A stretch of 46,383 bases of DNA from Brachionus koreanus (GCA_016987375.1 PJRA01000314.1:509135-555517); one strand, 5' to 3'; shown: positions 1 through 10,391, counted from the stretch's first letter. A program made the numbers and translations. The notes: a model not told the origin generated them from the letters alone.

Positions 1-678
1 CCACAATCACCAGCCTGTTAATGGTATTATTAGTTATAATATATTGCTCTAAAATGTTTAAAAAGAGCAAATTATTAAAACTAGGGGGTTTGTAGCAGAA
101 AAGGAAGCTCATATTTTCACTTTTGGTTTGAATTTCAAGTGAAATTGCTTCAATTTCACTAAAATAACTACATTTAAATATATTTATTTTATTTTTTACT
201 AGAACAAGAATTCCACCACCATCTCTAGACCTATCTCTACGCTTAATTATATAGTTAGAAAAAAAGAAAATGGTATTGATTCATCAAGTTTTGTTTCATT
301 CAAAGAAATTATATCAAAAATTTGAAGAGAAACAACACTTAATACTTCATCTTTTTTTAAAAATAGAGAATTTACATTCAAATGTAAAATTTTCAAATTA
401 TTTGAATTATTCGAACAGAATTGCTTCAGATCATTCAAATAATTTGAATATGATGGGGAAGTATAGTTCTTTAAGAAAAATTCTTCACTAAAATTAAAAA
501 CTAAAGGAAGTAGATCTCCTGTTAATTTAGCGGCGTCATTATCACAGATTTTTTTATTTTTTGTATTAAAAAGACATGAAAGCAAATGTTTATCATACCA
601 TGCTTTAGAAATATAGGTTTTTGGACAGTAATGACAAATTAATTTAATTTTTTTATTCATAATGATAGAAAAATTCAA
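1..678 (-). pseudogene. 5' part of a LINE ORF2 (zinc finger plus endonuclease), running off the left edge
   Basis: Read on the minus strand, the ORF opens with an M-start region carrying a CxxC...HxxxxC zinc-finger-like motif (CHYC, then H and C about 15-20 residues on). After a linker it shows the N-terminal strand of an exonuclease-endonuclease-phosphatase domain, with HLNVNSL followed by FDIISLNETKLDES. The ORF stops at 247, but the next frame continues to base 1 with a GGGILVLVK-type endonuclease segment. A one- or two-base indel in the T-run near 250-265 therefore breaks the gene. The GD.N-type and reverse transcriptase parts would lie beyond the window. The family type is consistent with a Jockey/CR1-like non-LTR retrotransposon; the exact clade cannot be told. 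Confidence 0.8.
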
Positions 679-1212
679 ATTTTAATGAATTTAAAAACTA
701 ATTAACATAAAAAATGAAGAATTTCAAATTAAGAAAAATGACTCAAAAAATTCAACAAGAAAAAAATGTTAAAAAATTTAAAGATAATTACTCACTTTAT
801 ATATTTGACCAATCAACACAAATTTAAGTCTGAGAAATGGTAACTTCCCACACAATCTTCTTACGAAATTGTAAGGAGAGTGCTTTCTTGGGAACGACGA
901 AATTACCGATATAATTGTATTCGAATTTTAGTTTTCGAACAGTTACTCTCATCAAACTAATTTTTATAATCTCGATTTTTTTTTCTGCTTTCAGATAATT
1001 ATCGGTCACAAGAAATTGCTACGTAAAGATAAAAAATCTTTCCGTAGTCATTCCCTTCTTTTTAATCTGGAATTTTAAAAATGTAAAAAAATTTGATTTA
1101 TGTGAAATTTGTCTGATTATCTTTCCAAAAGTACCTCCACCAAAAATTTCAATTATGAATTTCTCAAATTATTTGACCTTGACTGTAAATCACATCTACT
1201 CCCGCTTGCGAC
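679..1212. other. Gene-free stretch upstream of the LTR-like block
   Basis: AT-rich to about 1190. A 61-codon minus-strand ORF at 824-1009 has no recognisable motif and is not called. It could include the 5' untranslated part of the minus-strand LINE, but nothing shows that directly. Confidence 0.5.
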
Positions 1213-1787
1213 TGTTAGGGAACTGTCGACCATTGTGACCACTGCCGGATCATAAATGACCGGGACCAGTCATAGACTATTATTTTTTCCAGGTACTAAC
1301 TGACAATCGCCAGGAAGCCACTGCACCCTATATAAGCATTACTGCAACCGAGAAGCACTTTTATTAGTCTTCTGGGGCTTTTATCCTCGTCGCCAGATGT
1401 AACGTTTACATTAGTACCCTTGGGGCCGCCTCCTTGTTAGATGTTTAGGAGAAGCTATTTATGCTCCATTCTAACTTAAACGCTCAGGGTTTAGTTAGTT
1501 TAATAATCCATTGATATCGACAGAGATGTTGGTATATCACAATTTTTAGCTTTAAAATTGTGTTGGGTAATTGATCCGACTAAATATTGTCAGATATTTA
1601 TTATATTTTTTAGATATTTACTTGATGTTTATTCAGTTTTTACGATAGCATTTTAGATAGCTAAAATTTTTAAAAGTTAGAATATCAATACTTTTTAATC
1701 AAAAAAAAGTTTAATGTGGAGGACACTCGACTCAAAAGTTGTTAGGTGTGTCTCCGAGCCTATTATGCAAGGACCCAGAACCTAACA
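1213..1787 (+). mobile_element. Probable solo LTR of a retrotransposon
   Basis: The block begins TGTTAGG and ends CCTAACA, a perfect 7-bp terminal inverted repeat of the TG...CA kind expected of an LTR, spaced 575 bp apart. It is clearly richer in GC than its flanks. A TATA-like box (TATATAAG, 1329-1336) lies about 115 bp inside the left end, where an LTR promoter would sit, followed by a T/C-rich stretch. No clear 5-bp target duplication, primer-binding site or polypurine tract was found next to it, so it is either an old solo LTR or one end of a decayed element. Orientation is taken from the TATA-like box. Confidence 0.5.
1329..1336 (+). promoter_or_regulatory. TATA-like box inside the LTR-like block
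   Basis: TATATAAG sits in a GC-richer context (CCC before, GCATTACTGC after), which stands out from the bulk A/T background. It is a plausible core promoter of the LTR. Function is inferred from position only. Confidence 0.35.
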
Positions 1788-2450
1788 TAAAAAAATATAC
1801 AAGAAGAATAAGTGTGTGAAATTTCAGCTCTGTCCGAACTTTTGTTAATATTTTTATCTAGGTTTGAAAATTTTAAAAAAACATTATTACTCATCCGTTA
1901 TAATTGATGATATAAGCCGTTGTTTACAGAATTGTATTGTGGTGTCGAAATCACAGAAAAAACTAAATCAGCTTTAAAAATAGAATTAAAATTTATTTTA
2001 CAATATTTACCGTAAACCTTTGCGATATCGTGCGTGGGATAACATTTGATTCTTAGGTTTTAGTGCACGCATAAGCGACCATTAGCCCCATGTTAAAATC
2101 GGCCCCTTTTAGAATGCGTGCATAAAAATTCAAATTTCATTATTTGACGCGGCGTTTAAATTCAAGAAACCTACAATAATGCTGGGTCAAAAACCGAAAA
2201 TGCTTACTTGACCCTGCATTATAAATTGAAAATTATATATTTAATTAGAGGAAATAAAACTCAAGTTTTTGAGTATTGGTACGGGGTTAAAAATTAGGAA
2301 AAAAAAATTCAAAAATAAAAATAGTTTTTTATTTAAAAAAAATCGATCCTAAATTATGGTGCGGGGTTAAAATTTAAAACAAAACAATTTTGTACTAATT
2401 TTTAAGATTTAGTTGAAATAAATCAAATTAAGTTTTTAAAAATAATTATA
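1788..2450. repeat. Intergenic block with several short inverted and direct repeats
   Basis: No ORF of interest. TGCACGCAT at 2064-2072 is mirrored by ATGCGTGCA at 2114-2122. AATGCTGGGTCAA at 2178-2190 pairs with TTGACCCTGCATT at 2208-2220 with one mismatch and a 17-nt loop. The motif GGTRCGGGGTTAAAA occurs twice, near 2279 and 2360. The 2020-2220 part is GC-richer than its surroundings, which suggests a decayed foldback or MITE-type repeat, but element ends could not be fixed. Confidence 0.4.
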
Positions 2451-2474
2451 CAGATAAAAAACTAAATGATATTT

Positions 2475-2985
2475 TTTTTGCCATTCGCATTCTTTTTTTT
2501 TTCTTCCTTTTGTTCATCGGTTAACCTTGGTCTCCCAACTTTTTTGTTTTTCTAAAACTTTTTCTGTTGTAATTGGTGATGGTGTTGGTAAATTTTGAGA
2601 AGGCGAAATATTAGTCGATAAAATTGGCAAGTTACCTGATGAGCAAAATGAATTTGATGTCGACTGAACTGGTACCGAGTGTGTTAAAGGAAAAATATTT
2701 TGTGCTGTGAAATCACCTTCAGATACCTCTGCTGATGCTTTTGGTGATGGTGTATAAAATGACTGAGTAGATAAAATATTAGAAATCGAAGTTTTCGGTT
2801 TGCCACTTTTTGAGTCAGATGAGTTTGGTTATGAAGGCTTTGATATTCTATTATCAATTTCTGAAATTTGACAATCAGGTGTTGTTTTTTGATACGTTTC
2901 ATTTTCAAATAAAGATTCGTCATTTGCATAAAATGCTTCAAGTTCATCACTCTCATCAATGGAAGATTTTAAAAATTTAAAACTG
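2475..2985 (-). pseudogene. Decayed Ser/Pro-rich ORF, possible transposon accessory protein
   Basis: The codon pattern that looks coding is not the longest open frame here. On the minus strand a frame beginning about 2960 gives an acidic start (DESDELEAFYANDESLFEN), then a TAA at 2829-2831, then a Ser/Thr/Pro-rich run with repeated TPSP-like motifs to about 2560. There a shift into another frame gives a short basic stretch (GRPRLTDEQKEEKKKN) that resembles an AT-hook-like GRPR motif. One stop and one shift make it a pseudogene if it was ever a gene. I do not recognise the family. Transposon origin is a guess from the TE-rich setting. Confidence 0.4.
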
Positions 2986-4663
2986 TCATTCTATTTACTA
3001 ATACACATACATCATTTTTTAAAATCTTACTTTTTAGTGTCTCTTTTATTAAGCTTAGTCTTAAGCAATTTCTTTTCTCATACATAAATATCTTAGTCGA
3101 CGGGATAGAACAGCCGTTTTCTCCTTTTACTTGTTTTAGACAATAAATACAATTTCATCAAACAACCCTGCTTTAATCCGGCCGAAAATATCTAGGTCAA
3201 ATGTCACAAGTACTATGCCTGTAATTACAAATTTTTTCTTAAACTGAATTATTTGATTAAATGAATAAGTAAAAAAAAGGAAGGATTTTGTCTGGACTGA
3301 TAGTTTAGCTGCTTCTGCTGACGCTTTGTTTCTTAATTTTCTAAGCTGATGTCTCTCAGAATACTTTTGGTTTCTAATTCGTTTTCTTTGTCTTATTTTG
3401 TTAAATTATATTTCTCTATTGTCCTATGCAATACATAGTTCTTTAAGGTGAAACCAAATATGGTCGAATAAATTTTTTATATTGCTTTAAATTAGAGTAT
3501 ATTTGATTTTAAAGAAAATTTTTTAAATTCGATTAAATAATAACAAAACATTTTTGTGCTCATTTGACCTAATCCAAAACGATAATAAACATAGAAATCT
3601 AAAAAATTTTATCTTTAGCTTCTGATCTAAAATAAATTTAATTTTTATTTTTAAAATATATAGAAGTGTTAATCAGTCTATTTGACAAGGGCACTAGTCT
3701 GTTGATTAGTCTTGAAAAATAATAAAAATTATCTGTTTACACAATCAGTTAAACAAAAAGTATTGTCTTGACGCTAATCTTTGATATTTTGAAAGAATAC
3801 GATTAGAATTTAATGATTTTAATTCAAAATAATTTTCACACAAAAATGAGTTAATTCATTTATGTGTTAAAATTTTTACTTGTTATAGATTTATTAAACC
3901 TCTTCAAACCATTAATAAAAGTGCCTCATGTCAGACTCTTAAAACATATAGAATAGAAAATTACTTCTACTAGAATGAGTCTTCAAAAATTTTGTGTTTT
4001 TTTAATTTATCAAAAAAAATTAGTTTTAATTCTTAAGAATTAAGCTTATATTCAAAATTGAGCACTTATTTTTAAAAAAATAAAAACTAATTTTGAATGT
4101 AATTAAAAGCGAAATTATTAAAAAAATTTAAAAAAATGTTTTAGTCTTTATGAAATGCTGTTAATAACGGAAAGTTAATTTATATTTAAATCTAAACTTC
4201 ATTTAAAGTCAGAATTTTTTCTCAAAAAACTTTTTTTTATTCATTTTTTAATGCCATAAAAGTTGAATTGTGTTTTTTTTAAATCAGTGTTCATTTTTTA
4301 CTGACATGTCTTTAAATTCGGAAAGTTGTATTAACCAAGAAATCAATATTAATTTAATTTTAGTAAAATTTTTTGAATCTCTTTCAAATTTTGATCTAAT
4401 TTATTAATAAATATTTTGAATTTAAATAATTTTTCAATAGACATCTCAAAAAAAAATTAAAATTAATATTTACTGAACAAAATTAATAAGAAAATTTAAA
4501 GCTAAAAAGTAAAATTAGCTTTAGATACAAGTCTAGAATTCAAATTTATTTATAATTTAGAGCGAGACTAGTTTATTTTAAAGCATGCTTTTAATTGCTG
4601 AATTTAATAAATAAATAAAAAATGTTTGAAAATTTTTAAAGCTTTAAAATTTTACTCGCTCAA
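2986..4663. other. Long AT-rich intergenic region, no gene seen
   Basis: Both strands are dense in stops. No coding, RNA or TE signature was recognised. The 300 bp before the kleisin start carry only A/T runs, without a clear TATA or initiator element. Confidence 0.6.
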
Positions 4664-6544
4664 ATGAATTTTCAACTAGCTCTCATAAAACGACGAGGTC
4701 GTTTCGGAACAGTATGGTTGGCTGCTCATCATCCGACAAAAATATCCAAAACAGAAATTGTTCACATTAACATTGCCAAAAAATGTCATGAAATAATAGA
4801 ATACATTGTTAATGGAAAAGAAAATAGACCAAAATTTTCATTAGTTATTTCATCTCATTTGATGCTTGGACTATGCGTTTTGGTAAAAAAACAAAGCCAA
4901 TACTTGCTTGACGATCTTATGCATTTAAAGCAAGAGATTCATAAATGCTACATAAACGAAAAGCTGGTGGTTAAGAAGCCGAAAGAGGCGGCTAAGAAAA
5001 CGCCAGCAAAAACTCCTAATAAAAGAGCCATACATGCCGAAAGAACAACCATTACTCTAAAAGAAAACCTTCCGCTTTTAATCACAAATTTGGAGACTTT
5101 TTATGAGCAGGAAAATGAACGCTTAAGAGACGCTCTAGAAGAGACAATAGAAAAATTGAGTGTATCCAAGCCTCAGGCAGCTATTTCGCTAGTTGAAGAA
5201 AATTTGGACGCAATATCGGCTGTTCAGACCGAAGATTTTCAATTTGAAGGCGGACTGCTTTTAGTACCGGAAAATTTACAAGACACTTTTTTCAATATTG
5301 AAAATTTGGAAAAAACAAAGCTCACATCGACAGTTAAATTTGATCAGCGCATTCAGTCAAGAATTCCGTTCAAAGAGCTAAGCACAAATGAACAGGTAAG
5401 ACGTGCTGAATTGACTGCTACAATGGCACATGAACAAGAAACAGACATTTATGCCGATTTGGAAAGCTTGCTTGCCAAACAACCTGCTGATATTGAGAAT
5501 ATTCCTCCATCAGGGCCTCCGCAAATTCCAACTGAGCTACCTGAGCTTTACCAAGAGACTTTTGTAGAGCCGATTGCTCCCGCACCATTAGTTGAACAAA
5601 CAATTCAGGCTCAGAGTGAGCAAACTGGTGTGTCTGAAATTCAAATCGAAGCCGAAATTCAGGCTCCAATGTTGCGTTCTAGACGCATCAAAAAAGAAAA
5701 AAAACGAGGCCTAGTCATTGATGAAACTACGGAATTTACCAGCAGTGAGCTTTCAAAGAGAATTCGACGCGAAGCTGAACAAAAATATCTAGTCGAATTA
5801 TTTGACAAAAATCGACTTGAAATGAAATTAAATTTTGACTTTTTAAGAAAAGATTTACTCAAAGAAACCAATAATTTAATGATGAGAAATACGGGCCGTG
5901 TTTACTCGGCCCAAGACTCGACTAAATATGTAAAAAACACATTAATTAGGCCAAACATGACATCGGCTAAATTGCTAGATGATAAGTTTGACTATGTGAT
6001 TGAGGCAAAACAATTAGAGAGTATTGTTAGCGGTGAAATGGAAGGTGAAAGACAAATAGGAGAGAGTTTAGAACGTGGCCGTAAAAGACAAAGCACGTCG
6101 CGAGTCCATGCCGACTCTGTTCAAATAGCTTCAAAGCTAAGAAGGTCTAAAGACGCAGGCTTTGAATCAAATGTTCAATTTGAAGAGTCAAATGCAGGCC
6201 AATTTCAGGAGCAAATTCAGGAACACATTCAGCTTGAAGTGCCTTCGCTATTTCCACCTGAGGAGCCACCATTGATATCCATTCGTCCGCCAAGCTTGGA
6301 AAAAGCCATAGATGTTGATGATTTTGAAAAAATTCTAATCGATGAGATTAAAAATAAAGAATCTAATAGAAAAGTTGTTTTGCAAAACATAATTAGGGAG
6401 GCTGATCTTAGCAGATTTTGTGTGACAAATAGGCGAAAGTTTGCTATTAAAATGTTTCAACAAGTTTTAACTATGTGCAAAGATTTGAATTTAAAAAGTG
6501 AACAATTCGATACCTATGGTGATATTTATTTGCATTTGGTTTGA
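4664..6544 (+). CDS. REC8: REC8-like meiotic cohesin kleisin (Rad21/Rec8 family), intronless
   Basis: The 626-aa protein is a kleisin, the subunit that closes the SMC1-SMC3 cohesin ring and is cut by separase. Residues 1 to about 100 form the N-terminal Rad21/Rec8 domain: GRFGTVWLAA near the start, then FSLVISSHLMLGL and QYLLDDLMHL. The GRF.T(I/V)WLAA form and the N-KxC-EI-YI spacing look more like REC8 than RAD21. The middle is charged and low in complexity, as in all kleisins. The last 60 residues (FAIKMFQQVL... to FDTYGDIYLHLV) match the C-terminal winged helix that binds the SMC1 head. The ATG fits the usual family start, about 10 residues before the RF.T.WLAA motif. There are no introns, unlike every other large gene here. 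RAD21 is the alternative assignment. Confidence 0.82.
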   Translation: MNFQLALIKRRGRFGTVWLAAHHPTKISKTEIVHINIAKKCHEIIEYIVNGKENRPKFSLVISSHLMLGLCVLVKKQSQYLLDDLMHLKQEIHKCYINEKLVVKKPKEAAKKTPAKTPNKRAIHAERTTITLKENLPLLITNLETFYEQENERLRDALEETIEKLSVSKPQAAISLVEENLDAISAVQTEDFQFEGGLLLVPENLQDTFFNIENLEKTKLTSTVKFDQRIQSRIPFKELSTNEQVRRAELTATMAHEQETDIYADLESLLAKQPADIENIPPSGPPQIPTELPELYQETFVEPIAPAPLVEQTIQAQSEQTGVSEIQIEAEIQAPMLRSRRIKKEKKRGLVIDETTEFTSSELSKRIRREAEQKYLVELFDKNRLEMKLNFDFLRKDLLKETNNLMMRNTGRVYSAQDSTKYVKNTLIRPNMTSAKLLDDKFDYVIEAKQLESIVSGEMEGERQIGESLERGRKRQSTSRVHADSVQIASKLRRSKDAGFESNVQFEESNAGQFQEQIQEHIQLEVPSLFPPEEPPLISIRPPSLEKAIDVDDFEKILIDEIKNKESNRKVVLQNIIREADLSRFCVTNRRKFAIKMFQQVLTMCKDLNLKSEQFDTYGDIYLHLV

Positions 6545-6546
6545 AA

Positions 6547-6552
6547 AATAAA
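6547..6552 (+). promoter_or_regulatory. Poly(A) signal candidate of the REC8-like gene
   Basis: AATAAA begins 2 bp after the stop codon. In DNA this AT-rich, chance hexamers are common, so the call rests on position. Confidence 0.35.
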
Positions 6553-7339
6553 TGTTATAATCGTGTTATTTAAACGCTATTTTTTTTATACTTTTGTTTA
6601 TAAGATTTTGTTTAAATTGACCATTAAATTAAAAATTTTCTAAAAATGTTAACTCCTTTTTATTTTACTATCCAATTTAATAAATTTTGTAAATAAGCTT
6701 GTTTTTTTTTAATCAAAATAAATACTAGTTAAGATACAAGATATCAAATTTGCTTTTGTGAAATTTAATGAATTATAAAATATTGAATTTATGATAAGCA
6801 AAGTCTTTTCAATATACACTAAAGCCAAATTTTAGTTTTGCCAGAATGTTCTCAATAATCGATCTATGAATCGTGTTAAATTTACACAACTTGATTTTGA
6901 TCTTTAAAAAAAAAATTTTTAGAATTTTTTTAACCTTTTTTTAATTCTATTGTACTAAATTTAACAAAATTAAAAAAGAGCCTTTTTTTCCTTTGATAGA
7001 GTTTTGTCCAAAAATGACAAACCATTGTACATTTTGTAGCTCTTGAGACAAAATTAAAACTATTTACAACTCTTAATTGTAAGCATTTGACCATAAAATC
7101 GCTTCTAAAGTTTGGAAAAATACAGTTATTTATATTAATGTGAAGTATAAATTAAACTTTAAAATTAAAACATATAAAACATGTTTTGTTTTATAAATAT
7201 TAAAACGAATTTTAATTTTATAGAATAAAATTTTTATATGTTTTATTATTTCTTTTTAGAGTTGCATCAAAGATTACTAATTAAAGTTTTTATTACAAAC
7301 TATAAAATTATATAAAAATATCAAAAAAATTTTTTTTTC
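6553..7339. other. AT-rich intergenic region, no gene seen
   Basis: No ORF or motif was recognised. It holds short A/T palindromes of the kind found all over the window (for example around 7170-7240). Confidence 0.6.
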
Positions 7340-7720
7340 TTCTGTTATAGTAGTAGGAGTAGAGCTTGCTGTGCTGGTCTAAGAGACCAGTGAGTGCGAT
7401 ACAAGGCGCACTTATGACAGCTAATATTTTTGATTGCTGTTGGTCTAGCAGTCAAGAGTTGCTTTTAAGTTAATGGTTGCTTTCGCACTTACTATTTAAT
7501 CATGTAAAGCATTCCAAACATTTGCTATTTGATTGTAAAAGATATTTTCTCTTTGCTGGTCCTTAACTATTTCTTTAAAATACCTGAAACGATCATAAAT
7601 TTGAAAATTTTGGCAATAAATTGTCATAAATTATCGAAATTTTGTCTAAATGACAGCTGCCCATCAAGACATATATTATCATTGACATTGTATCTGAAGG
7701 ACTTTGATTGAAAGAATGTT
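7340..7720 (-). pseudogene. 3' end of a LINE: ORF2 C-terminus and structured 3' UTR
   Basis: On the minus strand, from about 7720 leftward, a degraded frame reads through a segment typical of the C-terminus of CR1/Jockey-like ORF2: IFYNQIANVWNALHD, then IVSAKATINLKATLD, matching the family pattern 'RVVN.WN.LP..VVSA.SVN.FK..LD'. A stop interrupts it after NALHD. After the coding end come two stem-loops (7374-7390 and 7394-7411) and a short repeat rich in CTACTA, as expected of a LINE 3' UTR with a simple-repeat tail. The plus-strand ORF over this region is an antisense shadow. The copy is 5'-truncated. Confidence 0.72.
7374..7411. repeat. Two tandem stem-loops in the LINE 3' UTR
   Basis: CTGGTCT, a 3-nt loop, then AGACCAG form a perfect 7-bp hairpin at 7374-7390. 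GTGCG at 7394-7398 pairs with CGCAC at 7407-7411. On the minus strand they follow the ORF2 C-terminus, so they probably form the RNA structure that the element's own reverse transcriptase recognises. That role is inferred from LINE biology. Confidence 0.55.
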
Positions 7721-7779
7721 TTTGAATCAAAATGCATGCAGCAAATATATTTAGTATTCCTCAAAATTTTTGACAGCAT

Positions 7780-9071
7780 CTGAGATAATCGAATATCGAG
7801 GGGAGGCTCGCCTAAGCCAGACTGGTGGAATGTTGAAATAGCCTTGTTACCTTACCAGTCGTAAAAAGCGTTTGTTGGTTGCTAAGTGTGTTAACAAGAA
7901 TGATTTGGTAATGAACCAGAAGTACAAAACAACTAGAAATTAATCTTGAATTCAAATTAGCTACTGAGTCAAAGCAAAATCCGAAAAAGTTTTACTCATA
8001 TTTATTTAGACGATTTGGAACAAGAGAGTTCACTGCAGCTTTTATGAAACCAGTAGGAATTTTTATTACTGTGAAAGAAAAGATTTTCAATACTCTTAAT
8101 GAATATTTTCATTCAGTTTATGATAAACCAACATCTCTCGGTATTATTGACAAAGCAAAACAATTGTTTTTGACACGTTCATAATCTGATAAAACATATA
8201 AGATAGATGAAATCATTTCTTTATAGAAAGTCCTAAAAAAGCTAGAGAACCTTCGGAGTCACAAGACAGCTGGTAAAGATCAAGTACCAACAAAAGTAGA
8301 AATGTGTTCAGAAGCTTTGACAAACACATTCCGGAAGTCATTAACCGAATTGATCTTAGCTAATGAATGGAAGGAGCCGAATGTATCCCCAATATTTAAA
8401 CAACATAGCAGGACGAATGCTAGTAATTATCGCCCTTTATCCCTCACATCCATTCCTTGCAAATTTCTTGAGTTTCTAATCAAAGACTACATTGTCAAGC
8501 ATCTGGTCTATAGAAATTTAGCTGCGAATAAACAACATGGCTTTATGGCTAAAAAATCAGCTGATGTCTTCTAACTCGACCTCTCAAAGACTTTTGATAA
8601 GATTTCACATGAACTTCTGCTTGTCAAGTTGTTGGCCTATGCGATCCTGATCGTTACTATTTGAAAGAAAGTCCGTTAACAACGTATTGTAATTTAAAAT
8701 TTTGTGTCTGAAAGGAAATCAGTGGTTAGATTCCTGAAGGATCTGTTCTAGGTCCTCTTCTTTTCTTCATCTACGTCAATTATTTATCAGACTTCTGTAG
8801 ATCAATCTGCAAGCTTTATGTAGATGACACAAAGCTCATGAATACCGTCAGATCAGTTGAACATACTGAGGTGATTCAAAAGGACCTTGATAATTTAATT
8901 GATTTGTCAATGCTTTGGAAAATGGACTTCAACTTATACAAGTGCGATCTCATCCATTTTGGTGCAAACAACAATTGCTATGATAACAAATTGAATAATA
9001 AAACTCTTGCAAAATCTACCTTTAATCTTGCTTTTAAAAAAGTAAAAAGAACAGAAATTAATTTAGCATAA
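7780..9071 (+). pseudogene. LINE reverse transcriptase remnant with most RT motifs
   Basis: Reading across frames and stops, the order of a non-LTR reverse transcriptase is visible: an N-terminal segment with NPKKFYSYLFRRFG (about 7980), the fingers (HKTAGKDQVP near 8260, SPIFKQ...NYRPLSLTSIPCK around 8390-8460), palm motif A (LDLSKTFDKISHELL, about 8577-8620), motif B (PEGSVLGPLLFFIYVN, about 8735-8780), catalytic motif C (YVDD, about 8818-8830) and the following region ending near 9065. At least four stops or shifts break it, including TAG at 8224-8226 and TAA at 8571-8574. The thumb and C-terminus are missing. It is dead but fairly long. Confidence 0.88.
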
Positions 9072-9392
9072 TTAAAATATCAATAAACAAAAGAAATAAA
9101 AGAATAGCAATAAAAGTATTAATATTCCTTTTTTACTTAATTTGAATGATAGAGGATAAAGAAAAGTATTTCATATTCATAGCTGAAGGCATCACATATT
9201 GGAAGATGGGTTTAAAGCAAAAATTTTTATTATTTGATAAGATTTCATTTATCTTTAACTTGTGAAATTTATTTTTGGGAAAATCCCCTTTATTTTAAAG
9301 ATAAAAAATAAATTATTTATAAATATTGGTTTCATTAGCTTTTTAATTTAAAGATAGCTAACAAATCTACGAACAAAAGTTAAAAAAATAAA
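9072..9392. other. Intergenic, no feature seen
   Basis: AT-rich filler between the LINE remnant and the next ORF. Confidence 0.5.
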
Positions 9393-9737
9393 ATGGAACA
9401 AAAAATTGTGGCTTTTGAAAAAATGATAATCGACTATTACGATAACTTAGTCAATGAAGTTGATATTTATTTTGAAAATCTTGATTTAGAAGAAAAAAAC
9501 ACCACACAGATAAAAAGATCTGAAATGGTTGAAAAGATTGGTGAAGTGACAAAAAAGAATTTAAATAAGTTGAGTCATGTAAAAATTAGTTTTCCTGAAG
9601 AAACCAAGTTATTTGAATTTGAAAAAAGAGAAATGATCAATGAGTCAATTTATAAAGATGGCTGTGTTTATTGCATCAAATCATATGAATTCAATCGATG
9701 TATTTTAGTTAAAAGTCCTATCTTTCGGAAAAATTAA
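9393..9737 (+). CDS. Unidentified 114-aa protein, predicted coiled coil
   Basis: One uninterrupted ORF with an ATG after an A-rich leader (AAAATAAAATGG). The first 60 residues are strongly charged and helical (EKMIIDYYDNLVNEVDIYFENL... and repeated EK/KK), suggesting a coiled coil. The C-terminal part has KDGCVYCIKSYEFNRC, with three cysteines. I do not recognise a family. The pattern recalls the helical segment that follows RING or B-box fingers in some animal multigene families, so this may be a fragment of a longer gene. The ORF is short in AT-rich DNA, but its codon and residue mix looks coding. No introns or neighbouring exons could be joined to it. Confidence 0.45.
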   Translation: MEQKIVAFEKMIIDYYDNLVNEVDIYFENLDLEEKNTTQIKRSEMVEKIGEVTKKNLNKLSHVKISFPEETKLFEFEKREMINESIYKDGCVYCIKSYEFNRCILVKSPIFRKN

Positions 9738-9945
9738 GATACAATCTTGGGTAAATTTACTAATATAAAAAGTTCTTTTTTTTTTAAATGATTTTTATTC
9801 AAGAAAAAATATTTTTAATAATCTTAACAATATTAAACATGATTTAAATACAATGGTAATTCAAGTTTTTTTTTTAAATTAAGTTTAGTTTAGTTTATTT
9901 AATAACATAAATTGATGACATACACCGTTTTTACAGTATTATGTC
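9738..9945. other. Intergenic, no feature seen
   Basis: Homopolymer-rich AT sequence. Confidence 0.5.
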
Positions 9946-10262
9946 TGTGAGGTTGGATAACGTAAATTAACGTAAAAAATGGTAATTTTACTAATTTTTA
10001 CGTAAAACAAGAATTGTAAAAAAAATGGGAAATTAACTAAATTTTGCGTAAAATTGCGTATAAAAGAGTTAAACTACCAATTTTTACGTTAAATTATGTA
10101 AACTTCAAAAAATCTCAAATTTTGCTGTTTTTCACAAAATCCTATTAGAAAATATTAATTTTTTTTTTAGTTAAAAATTAGTAAAATCCGAAATTTTACT
10201 AATAAATTTTGGTAAAAAAGGTAAAAAAAAAAAGGAAAAGTAAAAACTAGTAAAATTTACTA
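9946..10262. repeat. Palindromic repeat block built from ACGTAAA/TTTACGT words
   Basis: AACGTAAA-type words recur on both strands from 9958 to 10102, and a left arm (TTAACGTAAAAAATGGTA) is mirrored by a right arm (TACCAATTTTTACGTTAA). A second set, TAGTAAAAT against ATTTTACTA, follows at about 10175-10262. This word reuse exceeds the background and fits a decayed MITE or foldback element. Exact ends and target duplications could not be seen. Confidence 0.45.
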
Positions 10263-10391
10263 TGGATCATTATATCAAATCACCACTTTATGTTCTGAAC
10301 AGGGAAAATATCCCAAAATGATTATTAATATTTTGGCATTAAAAAAATAAATTTTCCTTTATGGCATTAAATATGCAGATGTTTTAATAAA

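Noticed and set aside
824..1009. 61-codon minus-strand ORF
   Set aside because: No motif or known neighbour, and short ORFs of this length arise often by chance here.
5418..5871. Minus-strand ORFs inside the kleisin gene
   Set aside because: Shadows of the REC8-like coding frame; no independent signal.
7529..7711. 60-codon plus-strand ORF
   Set aside because: It is antisense to a readable LINE C-terminus on the minus strand.
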